A program made the position numbers and the translations under genes. 64,000 nt of DNA from Chondrosia reniformis. Taxonomy: Eukaryota; Porifera; Demospongiae; Chondrillida; Chondrillidae. Of this stretch, positions 53,160 to 64,000 are shown piece after piece; position 1 is the first letter of the stretch; each line of letters starts with the position of its first letter. Location: assembly GCA_947172415.1 (NCBI GenBank), contig OX359190.1, positions 8,432,001-8,496,000 on the forward strand. The letters are read 5' to 3'. Under the pieces are notes generated by a model. The model made no database searches. It had not been told where the DNA came from and saw nothing but the letters and a program-made list of their open reading frames with translations.

Positions 53160-54641
53160 CATTTACAAGTAGTTTTACCTCATTTGTAGTGTATTGTATT
53201 TCCTTAGATTGGTTTTATGCATCTGCTAACAGTTATAAATTATGTGTAAGTGTACACCTGTGTGTGATTTACTAATAGTTGAGAAAATCTAGAATTAGTT
53301 TTCTTGTTTTTGCTTTGCACATCAAAACACCTCAACACCTTCTTTAGTTTTCAACAGCCAGAATACCTGACTAACATGGCACATTTTGCCTCATTTACGT
53401 AAATCTTAACATTGACAAATTGACTAGTACATGTAATATAATCTTGAACAATGTACGTACGTACGTACGTATGTATGTTTGTAGGTATATGGGTAGAAGT
53501 GAGGTATTTGTCACCCATTTGCATATATTGTCTTAAAGGAGGTGAAGTGCTCTCTGATATTGAGACATTTAAATCTACATAGTAAAACTTAAATTTTCTT
53601 TTGCTCTAAAGCTACACAGTGCATTATTGTATTAAGCCATATGACTAATATACAGTGTATATTTCAATATACTGTAGAACACTTATACCTATTGACTCCT
53701 GTATCCTCATTCAAAAGCTCTCTTCAGGTTTAGTTCCCCTATAGGCTCTTTTACAGAATAGGCATATAGCATGTAGGAAAATGGTATCTTAGATTTTTCA
53801 TATGTAGTTTTATATTGACTCAAGGCCCCAGTTTGGTCTTGTATTTATATAGCATGTGTCACTTTAACAGTTATTATTATATGAGTATTACCCTTTGTCA
53901 TCTTTTTATTTTAGCTTCTCAAGAATGTGACCATTGCACAAGGAGGAGTATTGCCCAATATCCAGGACGTGCTCCTGCACAAAAGGTCCGACTGGACTAA
54001 ATTGCAGAAGGGAACAACTTCAAAGCCACTTCCTGTAGCTGTCTCTCCACAATCTCCGAGCAAACCTAAAGGGACTCCAAAGAAACGAAAGGTACTGCTG
54101 TGACTACAGGCAGCACTGTTATTTGCTCATGCAGTATTCTCTGCATGATATAGCATAGAATGTCTGTACTAAGTACATTGTAGTAGTCAATATTTGGTAG
54201 TTGTTAACATTCTGAGGTTAGTGAAGCCATTTTGTTTTTAGTGTGATGCATCTGATGGCTCTGAAACTAAACCTTTCAATAGACATAATGTCTACTCATT
54301 TTGTAATTGAACAACTGCATCTATTATCTGTTTCACATGCTGTTCATATTTCATACATACGTATTAACACACATACAATATGTATGTCTATATTAATACA
54401 CATATATTGCTTTAATATATCTATATTAATACTGATACAATACATATAATTATATGTACATATGTCTATATATTAACACACATACGTACATTACATATGT
54501 AATACATATTTAGCTATTTCAATTAGTTATCTAGCTATTGTAGTACTGTTGCTTGATTCTTAGGGCAGTGCCTCAAAGAAATCTGCAAGCACCCCCAAAA
54601 AAGGCAGGGCCAAGAAGAAAAGAGCTGAAAGAGGAGAATAA
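52269..54641 (+). CDS. macroH2A-type histone copy lacking the macro domain
   Basis: Exons 52269-52553, 53915-54091, 54564-54641, giving 179 residues. It encodes the full H2A fold ([60 protein letters not shown], then [20 protein letters not shown]) and the basic linker ([26 protein letters not shown]), then stops at TAA 54639-54641. At that point the intact copy at 56752 reads GAA and continues into the macro domain. The downstream bases are still recognisable exon 3 (TGTCCTCAGCGAG) for about 40 bp, missing about nine bases, then the sequence switches to OGDH intron at about 54683. It is the truncated product of a tandem duplication. It may still encode a usable H2A-like protein, since the whole histone fold is intact with few substitutions relative to the other copy. 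Confidence 0.85.
52880..53158 (+). mobile_element. SINE-like insertion ending in (TAA)n
   Basis: Present in intron 1 of the truncated macroH2A copy and absent from the same intron of the full copy. Contains GCCTGGTAGCCTTAAGTGGC twice (about 52938 and 53004), CTGGGCGGATGG, and ends GGCACTTTAATAATAATAAT. Other CACTTTAATAAT or CACTTTAACAGTTATTATT ends lie near 48340, 53865 and 57535. Confidence 0.5.
53700..53790 (+). repeat. Hammerhead-family repeat, 3' end only
   Basis: TCCTGTATCCTCATTCAAAA, GGTTTAGTTCCCCTATAGGC, GCATGTAGGAAAATGG. Matches the far end of the 28550-28830 copy. Absent from the equivalent intron of the full macroH2A copy. Confidence 0.65.
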
Positions 54642-54741
54642 GATGGCAACTAAAGTGTCCTCAGCGAGGGCACCCCTTAGATGTGAGCCCATATCTGAGG
54701 ACACAAGGGAAATGAATAATCTAAACACACCATTTTCCTAT

Positions 54742-55327
54742 AGATACGTTGATAAGAAACACATAGAATAGATTGTAATAGAATAAGGGTTTCATCACAC
54801 AGTAGTGTGGAGCAAGTATTTATAACAAAATGCTAAATTTAATGGACGCTAATAAGTAATGTAGGGTAAAATGCTAAATATAATGGATGTCAATATTAAG
54901 GGTTTTACAGTAAGAGAAATACATAAAGAATAGATTGTAATAGAATAAGGGTTTCCTCTGACTGCATCGAACTTATCTATTGGATGATTCATCTTTTGAC
55001 TTTCAGAGCACTTGAAGATGCAGTTCAGTAAATCTATTACCAAAAACTGCATCTTTAGATGTTCAAAAAGGTTCAAAGACGAACCATCCAAAAGATAAGA
55101 AAGGATTGGCTTCCAAACCTATTATGAAACTTATAGGAAATCCTAGAGAACTTTGAATGACATATCCACTAAGTTTTGAGGTGCTATAGAGACTAAGGAA
55201 TATACATTGATGTGTATATAAGAGACATACATAAAGAATAGATTGTAATAGAATAGGTTCCTTCTAACTGTGTAAAACTTATCTTTTAGATGGTTCTATT
55301 ATAACCATTAACTCTATGAACATAACT
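54742..55327. mobile_element. MITE cluster inserted after the duplication
   Basis: Against the parental segment (near 50890-50920) this copy has about 580 extra bases. They include three direct copies of AGAATAGATTGTAATAGAAT (near 54765, 54931, 55237) and hairpin arms ATCTTTTGACTTTCAGAGCA / GCATCTTTAGATGTTC with CCATCCAAAAGATAAG. The family is the one at 17490-17625. Confidence 0.7.
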
Positions 55328-55411
55328 TATAATCCTTATCATTTCATAGAAAGTATGCACTATACATTGTACGTAAATATGCAACACTTTGTATCCCAGT
55401 TCATTACTCAC

Positions 55412-56571
<1,160 letters not shown>

Positions 56572-56751
56572 GCTCTTTGACTGCTAAGTGAACTGTTCTG
56601 GAAAAATGGCCGCTGAACCCAATTTTAGCAAAAACGCAAATAGGTAAACGCAAATGATAAGATGGGCGTGTCTGCACATTTCCGTTAAAAAGTCTAAAGC
56701 TTCATATCTTGTTCTACAACATTTAGCTCGTTATCCTGCTACTTGGACGCC

Positions 56752-59415
56752 ATGTCGGGTAGAGGAAAAGCACTGAAGAAGAAGAGCCGTATTTCTCGTA
56801 GCATTAGAGCGGGACTCATATTTCCTGTCTCTAGAATGTATCGAAATATGAAAAGAGGAGATTTCAGACATCGTCGCATAGCTGTCGGCGCTCCCATCTA
56901 TACTGCAGCCGTTATAGAGTATCTTTGCGCGGAAGTGCTCGAGTTGGCAGGTAACGCGGCCGCGGATAACAAAAAGAGGAGAATTACACCGCGACACGTG
57001 ATGTTGGCTGTCTCTTGTGACGATGAATTAAATAGGGTATGCACGCATTTGAATATACATTTGGTAGCTAATACGTATATAAGTTGTTTAACACACTCAT
57101 TGTTAGGTCTTACTGTATGGTAGCATCACTTTGCCAGCTAGAATATCATGTCAAGACAGCCACCTCTCCACATACCATGTACCACAGCCATGTTGGTTTG
57201 TTTTTCAATATTGAAACATGTAAAAGACTTAAATACACACCTGTGTGGAGTGTGGAGTGTCTCCTTAAAGCAAACATGTAAATTTGGTAATTTTTCTTAT
57301 CTACTGAGAGCTATATATAATTATCACCTACAAATAGTTTTACCTCAATTGTAGTGTATTGTATTTCCTTAGGTTTTATGCACCTGTAGTGTGTGTGATT
57401 CACTATTAGTTGAGATTAGTTTTCTTGTTTTTGCTTTGCAAATCGAAACACCTTAACACCTTCTTTAGTTTTCAACAGCCAGAATACCTGACTAACATGG
57501 CACAGTTTGGTCTTGTATTTATGTACCATGTGTCACTTTAACAGTTATTATTATATGAGTATTACCCTTTGTCATCTTTTTATTTTAGCTTCTCAAGAAT
57601 GTGACCATTGCACAAGGAGGAGTATTGCCCAATATCCAGGACCTGCTCCTGCACAAAAGGTCCGACTGGACTAAATTGCAGAAGGGAACAACTTCAAAGC
57701 CACTTCCTGTAGTTGTCTCTCAACCATCTCCGAGCAAACCTAAAGGGACTCCAAAGAAACGAAAGGTACTGCTGTGACTACAGGCAGCATTGTTATTTGC
57801 TCAGTATTCTCTGCATGATATAGCATAGAATGTCTGTACTAAGTACATTGTAGTAGTCAATATTTGGTAATTGTTAACATTCTGAGGTTTAGTGAAGCCA
57901 TTTTGTTTTTAGTGTGATGCATTTAAATTTATTGATGGCTCTGAAACTAAACCTTTCAATAGACATAATGTCTACTCATTTTGTAATTGAACAACTGCAT
58001 CTATTATCTGTTTCACATGCTGTTCATATTTCATACATACAAATTAACACACATACAATGCTGACATACATATGTCTATTTTAATACAATACATACAATT
58101 ATACATATGTACATATGTCTATATTAACACACATATGTACATTACATATACATATTCAGCTATTCCAATTAGTTATCTAGCTATTGTAGTACTGTTGCTT
58201 GATTCCTAGGGCAGTGCCTCAAAGAAATCTGCAAGCACCCCCAAAAAAGGCGGGGCCAAGAAGAAAAGAGCTGAAAGGGGAGAAGAAGATGGCGACCAAG
58301 GTGCATACACTGTCCTCAGCGAGCGCACCCTTCAGATGGGGCAGAAGCTGACTGTAGTGAAGGCGAGCATAGTAGATGTAAAGGCAGACGCTTACGTGCA
58401 CCCAACAAATGCCAGTCTAAACCTAGGTGGACAAGTCGGTAAGCACTCTTTATTCCAAGTATGTGCAGCGCCCCAATTCCAAATGATTAATATTTCCTCC
58501 TTTAATTTTATAGCCCTATATATTTAACATATGTGAGTTTTGTACTTAATTAGTGTACTTTATAGTGTGCATGTGTGTGATATTATACTGTATCTATGTA
58601 AATGTGCATATATGTAGGGTCTGTGTTGCGAAGTGAAGGCGGATTGGCTTTTGAGAGGGAAGTGAAAGAGGTAGCCACGAAAACCACACTGGAAGTGTCT
58701 GGAGGTATGAATAGCCTTAATCAATGCTTAGTAATCACCATAGTTGTGTAAATGTTGTGTAATCTATAACTCATTTATAGCTGTTATCAGTGGATCTGGT
58801 GACTTGAGTCTCTGTGATCATGTCATTCACGTACATAGTCCCGTCTGGGACCCACTGAAAGGAGTGGAGCAGCTGAAAGATGCAGTGATCAATGTGCTAA
58901 AAGTAGCCATAGAGAATGACCTTCACAGTGTGGCCTTTCCTTCAATTGCTAGCGGATCGTAAGTACCTTTTGGTTTCCCCACATTTGTCCACTTCACTAT
59001 TTCTCACCTTTTCATGTGATTTTTATTCCACTGATTTAAAACCCTGGATTGAGTTAAAATGTTTTTTTTCTTTTTTTTGTATAGAAATAACTTTCCCAAG
59101 CACACAGCTGCACAAACCATCTTGCGGTCAATAAAGGGGTTTATTAATGCAACAACTGACTGCAGTTTAAAGCAGGTGCGTGTGTACACTTTGAAACATG
59201 TACATTTGTATGGATTATTATATGTTATACCATCATGTAACCAAGCTTGAAAATGCACACATTTATGATTCTTATAATCACAATACAGCTATGTACGTTG
59301 AAGCTTCTACTAACAGTCCTGCTACTATGTACTTTATGTAGGTTTTCTTGTGTTATATGACCTGGAGAGTTATAACGTCTATACAAGTGAATTGCAGAGA
59401 ATGGAAATGGAATAG
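56752..59415 (+). CDS. MACROH2A: Core histone macroH2A, complete
   Basis: A vertebrate-type H2A variant with a C-terminal macro domain, found on silenced chromatin and able in some family members to bind ADP-ribose. Exons: 56752-57036, 57589-57765, 58210-58438, 58618-58704, 58781-58958, 59085-59179, 59342-59415; phases agree and give about 374 residues. Residues 1-120 form the histone fold ([12 protein letters not shown] at the end), 130-185 the Lys-rich linker, then the macro domain: [80 protein letters not shown], and [20 protein letters not shown] at the end. [12 protein letters not shown] replaces the usual NAAN-type ligand loop, as in other macroH2As. Divergent from the OGDH pseudogene 5' end. 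Confidence 0.95.
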
Positions 59416-59498
59416 TAATTGCCTAGATTTAGTTACTAATCATGACCTGCGTACGTACGCATGTACTATTTGTATCATGGAGTAAATTTAAGGTTTTA

Positions 59499-59543
59499 AA
59501 TTTCCGCGCCGAAGGGTATGATGTCACCAAGTGCGCATGCGCA
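59499..59543 (+). promoter_or_regulatory. NRF-1-like and E2F-like sites at the cyclophilin start
   Basis: TGCGCATGCGCA at 59532-59543 is a perfect NRF-1 palindrome, 15 bp before the first ATG. TTTCCGCGCC at about 59499-59508 fits an E2F consensus. NRF-1 control is common for genes with mitochondrial products, which agrees with the predicted targeting peptide of this gene. The sites are seen; their use is inference. Confidence 0.6.
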
Positions 59544-59558
59544 GTTTCTCTTCGATCC

Positions 59559-61426
59559 ATGCTGTTTGGTGTACGCGTCTTTGGAGCACTTTTGAGAAAC
59601 TATACCACAATGAGTAAACCAAGGGTCTTCTTCGACATTACTATTGGTGGAAAATCTGCAGGGAGACTCGTGTTTGAGTTGAGGGCTGACGTTGTTCCAA
59701 AAACTGCAGGTTTGTGCTTTTTTATGCTTTCGGAAGTGTTAACTAAAAGTTAGTCTGTGATGTAAATCTACCGCAGTGTATTAAGTTTCGTAACCAATTA
59801 TGATGTATGGGAAGCATGAATTGTCCCATATATAGCAATCCGAATATTGGGACGGCATTGCTTATTTGGATTTTGAGACTAGTTTCTCTAGTTTCTGCTT
59901 TTGAAACAGTTCTAATAACTCGAGTATGAATATAGTGATATAGAGTTAAATTATTTAATCGGGTCATGTTATAGTAGGGATCGGCCTAATGGCTACTGGT
60001 CTAAATAGTTGACTACTAGATGGTGCTGAACTTGCTAGTATAAAGGTGTTCTGTTCACGTCTGCGTGTTCTCTTCTATTCTATAGAGAACTTTCGTGCCC
60101 TGTGCACCGGAGAGAAAGGTTTTGGATTCAAAGAAAGCAGTTTCCATCGCATCATTCCTGGGTTCATGTGTCAAGGAGGGGACTTCACAAAAGGCAATGG
60201 AACAGGAGGAAGAAGCATTTACGGGGAGAAGTTTGCGGATGAGAACTTCCAATTGAAGCACACTGGACCGGGTTTGTATAATTTATTGTTTGCATTGGGT
60301 TTGTAAGGGAATGGAAGTGATGTCTTTATAGTAACTGGCTGATTAAATTGTGTTAACTTCTCAGACTTCTCATTCAATCATAGTTTGAGCTTTCTATGAA
60401 CCACAGTATATTGAATGAAACAACAATCTACATAACATACAAATTATGTAAATGTAAGGAAAAAAACATACATTATTTTGTAACTTGACACTTTACACAA
60501 AGGAACCAAAATGGCTGCTTTAAGACAGTCTTGTCTACTTAATGCTTTTGGGCCAAACGAATGTCATTTTATGACATTCAATTGTCTTAAGGAAATAAAA
60601 ATGAATAATACTAGAAAAGGATTTGTTAATATACGTGATATTCTTATGAATGGCTATCAACTTATATGTATAGGAATGGTAGAAACACTTTAACATGCCA
60701 ATAAAAGGTTAACTATAAAGTATGTAAGCTTCGATGCCATTTACCTAAGGTAGCATTCTGTGAAGACTAAACATACAGTGACATTATTCACTATCACCTG
60801 GTCCAAGCTTTTGCCCCAATAGTTTCATTTTGAGTGCAAGAAACATTTAGTTGCCTCACTGTGAGGTTATGTTACATTTATGCAGACTAAAACTTGCTAT
60901 TCTCTATAAGACCCAATCAAGGTAGTTGTAGGGTTAGCACTGCCTTCAGTCTCCTCTGGTGTGAGAGGGAAGAAACAGGTTTAAATACCATATAATAGAT
61001 GCTTTCTTTGCACATGGACCTGTGGTAATATTACGTACATACACAGATTACCAATACAATGTTTTTACAAACCATTTCCAATATTTACATTAGTAAGTCT
61101 GCCACAGAAATAAACCAGTTGTGTGGTATTCCCTAAGTGTGTTGTTTTAAAGAGCCCCTGAGGTACTTTAAGTAAGTTCTATTTTCCTTTATTGTGACTA
61201 ATGGTTTTATTGTATAGGGATACTGTCAATGGCTAATGCTGGTAAAAACACTAATGGATCTCAGTTCTTTATCTGCACTGCCAAGACCACTTGGCTAGAT
61301 GGGAAGCATGTTGTCTTTGGGGGTGTGGTAGAAGGCCATGAAGTCTACGAGGCTATGGAAAGGGTTGGATCTGAAAGTGGGAAGACCTCCAAGACTGTAA
61401 CTATTGCTGATTGTGGCCAACTCTGA
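59559..61426 (+). CDS. Peptidyl-prolyl isomerase (cyclophilin), two possible starts
   Basis: Catalyses cis-trans isomerisation at proline. Exons 59559-59709, 60086-60271, 61218-61426; 181 residues from the first ATG. Active-site residues are present: [16 protein letters not shown] (Arg, Phe, Met, Gln), [13 protein letters not shown], and [10 protein letters not shown] with the cyclosporin-binding Trp. The first 17 residues, [17 protein letters not shown], are basic and amphipathic like a mitochondrial presequence. A second ATG at 59610 starts a 164-residue protein of normal cyclophilin A length. One gene could therefore supply mitochondrial (PPIF-like) and cytosolic (PPIA-like) forms by start-site choice. 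The NRF-1 site just upstream fits mitochondrial use. Confidence 0.93.
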
Positions 61427-61559
61427 TTGGAGTGAAGGAATACCTGCACCGAACTGAGCGCGTGATTCTTAGGTTATTGCGTAGTTTGCACTTAAAACTT
61501 TTCTGACCTGTAGCAGTATTTTGAATAATGAAATTCATTGATAGCTAACAGAAAGTAAA

Positions 61560-64000
61560 ATGGCGTCTACTAACATGGATACACGAAAAAGCGTTGGTAA
61601 ACATCAAGGTCGTTCAGAGGGTACCGCGGCTCTAACATCTATATCGCGCGACAAAAGAAGCGGTCTAGTGGTTCCAGGTGGATACTCCCCGCCGTCGAAG
61701 AGAGGACATAAAGAAGAACTGACCACAGGTCCGTTACTTGTTCAGCACAGTAATTGTGTTTGCGAATATGTATTACGATTAATCCTATATATATTACTTA
61801 CGTAAGTATATAGGATCTATATGGTATAACGTACGTATTTGCCGAGGTGGTGAAGTGTAGGATTTCATTGTATGTTAATGATAATTAGAATCTACCATAT
61901 CGCTAGTGTCTATTCTCATTCCTAGGCTTAATTTATTTCGATATGTACGGTAGAGATTATATTTTACCTTATTTAATATCTTATAAGACGTTTGGCATCG
62001 CTGAAAGGGAATATCGATAATTTTGGCTGTTCCTTGGTCGGTATGGTATTCCTTAGCTAGTGGGAGTAGAATAGAACAATAAGCAAGTAGTGCATGACTG
62101 AGAGTACCCCTTTTCGCGGGTCAACCTGGGTGTATTGGGATATTTGTGTATGTTGCTAGTTATGCTCTTCCTCAAAGATGGCCAAATTGACCTAGCAACA
62201 AAGTTGAGGCTCACAGAGGCGGAGGTGGCCATTTTGCAACACGAGATAGCAGAACTGATTGGAGATCGGGATAAATATGAAGAAGAAGCTACAAAGTACA
62301 AGATGCAATGGTCGTTTGCAATGCAGACTTGCGGTCGAGTCATTGAACAGAGAAATGAAACATTGGCTAAACTTGAAGTGAGTGCTGGTTAGGCCTACAT
62401 ATATGACTCCTCTTCAGATCAGCACTGCAGTTCCCATACCTATGATTAGAAACTATTATTTAGAACATTCTATTAATCATCTTTGTAATAAATTACATTA
62501 TTAAAATTATTGCAACTACATACATACGTACATACGTACCTGCTGGTAAGTGTACATCTGTTATCAGAAAGCTACTGACTATTAGAAGCTTTAGATGCCA
62601 AGTGCAGTACGTATGTGGTTCTTTCTTTTTCTTTCACACACTTGGCTGGATAGTTATTCCAGGGAAAGCCTCCTTCATTGTTGAAAGACTTTCTGAAAGT
62701 TTTTGTTCTATAGTGTTAAGGGCCAGTAGTCCTAAATTATATAATAGTCCTTGTAAGCAACATATGTACGTATATGTATTCTCTTTCTTAATGCAGTCTT
62801 TGGAGAAGGGAGTTTCAAATGCCTATCACAGCCTTACGGAGAATGCAAACACCAACACAAAATACAAAAAAGTCAAAGTAACCAAATATGAGGTAGATCA
62901 GTTGAGATTAGCCATTGAAACACAAATTCGTGTAAGTGAAAAGTTAGAGGAAGAGAGAGACAAGGCTAATGATGAATATGAACTAACTGTTGCTAAAATG
63001 AATACTATTTTAAGACAGCATCAACAGCTGCTACATTCAGCCAGTGAAATGGGGAGGGAGAGAGACAGAGCATTGGCACAAGTTGAATTTCTGCGACAAA
63101 AGCTCTCACAATCAGGTCTAAGTGACAGTGAAAGATTGGAAGAGAAACCTGCTCCTGACACCCCGCCCACTGCTAGGAAAACAAAACAAGACCACACTGG
63201 TACTCCTTCATATCACCATGACAACCATGAAGCAGAGAGAAGGCCAACACCTGGTAATCACATTATATGCTTCATAGGCTTTGTAATGCAATAGTGTATA
63301 TAAACAATGGGCTACATACTATTGCTTACAATGCAGCACTTACCTATATTTGAAGGACACACATACTGTTGTGTCAACACACACACAGAAGTGTCAGAAT
63401 AAGAACTTTTTTACAGCCTGAGCAAGGAGCACCCTAATGGCTGACCAAATATTTTGAGCAGCCTTAAAATTAAAGGCTGTCCGAGGGTGCCCTAGCCTGC
63501 AAGTGTAATATTTGAGGGACTGTCCGAGGGTGCCCTAGCCTGCAAGTGTAATATTTGAGGGACTGTCCGAGGGTGCTCTGGGCTGGAGTGTAGTGTTTGA
63601 GGGACTGTCCGAGGGTGCCCTAGCCTGCAAGTGTAGCGTTTGAGGGACTGTCCGAGGGTGCTCTGGGCTGTGAGTGTAGTGTTTGAGGGACTGTCCGAGG
63701 GTGCTCTGGACTGTGAGTGTAGTGTTTGATAGCCTGCAAGTGTAGCGTTTGAAGGACTGTCCGAGGGTGCTCTGGGCTGTCCGGCAGTACATTGTTTTTT
63801 ATGTGCGTCAAGATTTTCTGCTAGATAGTACTACTTACTATTGCTATTGTGCGCAGTATGCACAAGCCAAATTAAATGTTATTCTCATTCTAAGCAATCC
63901 TGTAGTCAATAATAGAGGAGAGATTCTTTTAACTATCATTTTGTGCTCTGCTACAGTGTTAACACCATCAGAAAGAGATGAGTTGCTGCTTTTAAGAAAG
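61560..64000 (+). CDS. Coiled-coil protein, 3' end beyond window
   Basis: Exons 61560-61728, 62178-62377, 62797-63253, 63957-64000 (continues). Phases agree. The first 56 residues are basic and Ser/Gly-rich (SRDKRSGLVVPGGYSPPSKR). From residue 57 on the chain is almost wholly alpha-helical coiled coil (TEAEVAILQHEIAELIGDRD, VDQLRLAIETQIRVSEKLEE, MNTILRQHQQLLHSASEMGR), then a Pro/His-rich disordered stretch (PAPDTPPTARK) and TPSERDELLLLRK at the window end. I cannot name the family; candidates are centrosomal or trafficking coiled-coil proteins. It starts 133 bp downstream of cyclophilin in the same direction. Confidence 0.75.
63475..63785. repeat. About 43-bp minisatellite
   Basis: About seven units of GGACTGTCCGAGGGTGCCCT plus AGCCTGCAAGTGTAATATTT and GAG, with a CTCTGGGCTGTGAGTGTAG variant. 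It lies in the last intron of the coiled-coil gene. Confidence 0.93.

Noticed and set aside
63535-63811. Minus-strand repeat frames
   Set aside because: Produced by the 43-bp minisatellite in the last intron of the coiled-coil gene.

Overview
The window is animal nuclear DNA: AT-rich, intron-rich, with short introns, closely packed genes on both strands, many microsatellites and small hairpin repeats, and a striking excess of TACGTA/GTAC tetranucleotide runs in non-coding sequence. The gene set (FANCE, RASGEF1, IPMK, 2-oxoglutarate dehydrogenase E1, macroH2A, cyclophilin, an ankyrin TRP-like channel and an intronless polytopic receptor-like gene) together with its divergence from vertebrate orthologues suggests an early-branching metazoan. 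A demosponge of the Amphimedon type is my best guess; that is inference, not proof.

Layout. 1-424: partial minus-strand gene running off the left edge. 425-3630: repeat-rich, with a perfect 386-bp palindrome at 675-1060. 3632-8294 (+): FANCE. 8521-10269 (-): intronless multi-pass membrane protein. 10916-22248 (-): RASGEF1-type Ras/Rap exchange factor. 23388-31703 (+): ankyrin-repeat TRP-like cation channel. 32698-33267 (+): intronless small secreted protein with a TATA box. 34242-40112 (-): inositol polyphosphate multikinase. 41570-52089 (-): 20-exon OGDH. 52269-54641 (+): truncated macroH2A copy. 55412-56571 (-): OGDH 5' pseudogene. 56752-59415 (+): full macroH2A. 59559-61426 (+): cyclophilin. 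61560-64000 (+): partial coiled-coil gene. I rebuilt exon chains by hand from open frames, GT/AG borders and phase; for FANCE, the TRP channel, IPMK, OGDH (997 codons plus stop), both macroH2A genes and cyclophilin every phase closes.

Two things stand out. First, OGDH and macroH2A lie head to head, 179 bp between start codons, and this pair has been tandemly duplicated. The event left a macroH2A copy that stops before the macro domain, a decayed OGDH 5' end, and a 67-bp macroH2A footprint inside an OGDH intron. Second, a dispersed repeat family carries what reads as a complete type I hammerhead ribozyme (CTGATGA, stem II, GAAAC, short stem III, GTC, closing stem I). The same CTGATGA...GAAAC core recurs inside several unrelated-looking hairpin repeats in this window.

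The genes form no operon-like functional group. They are neighbouring housekeeping, chromatin, signalling and membrane genes separated by short, repeat-filled spacers.
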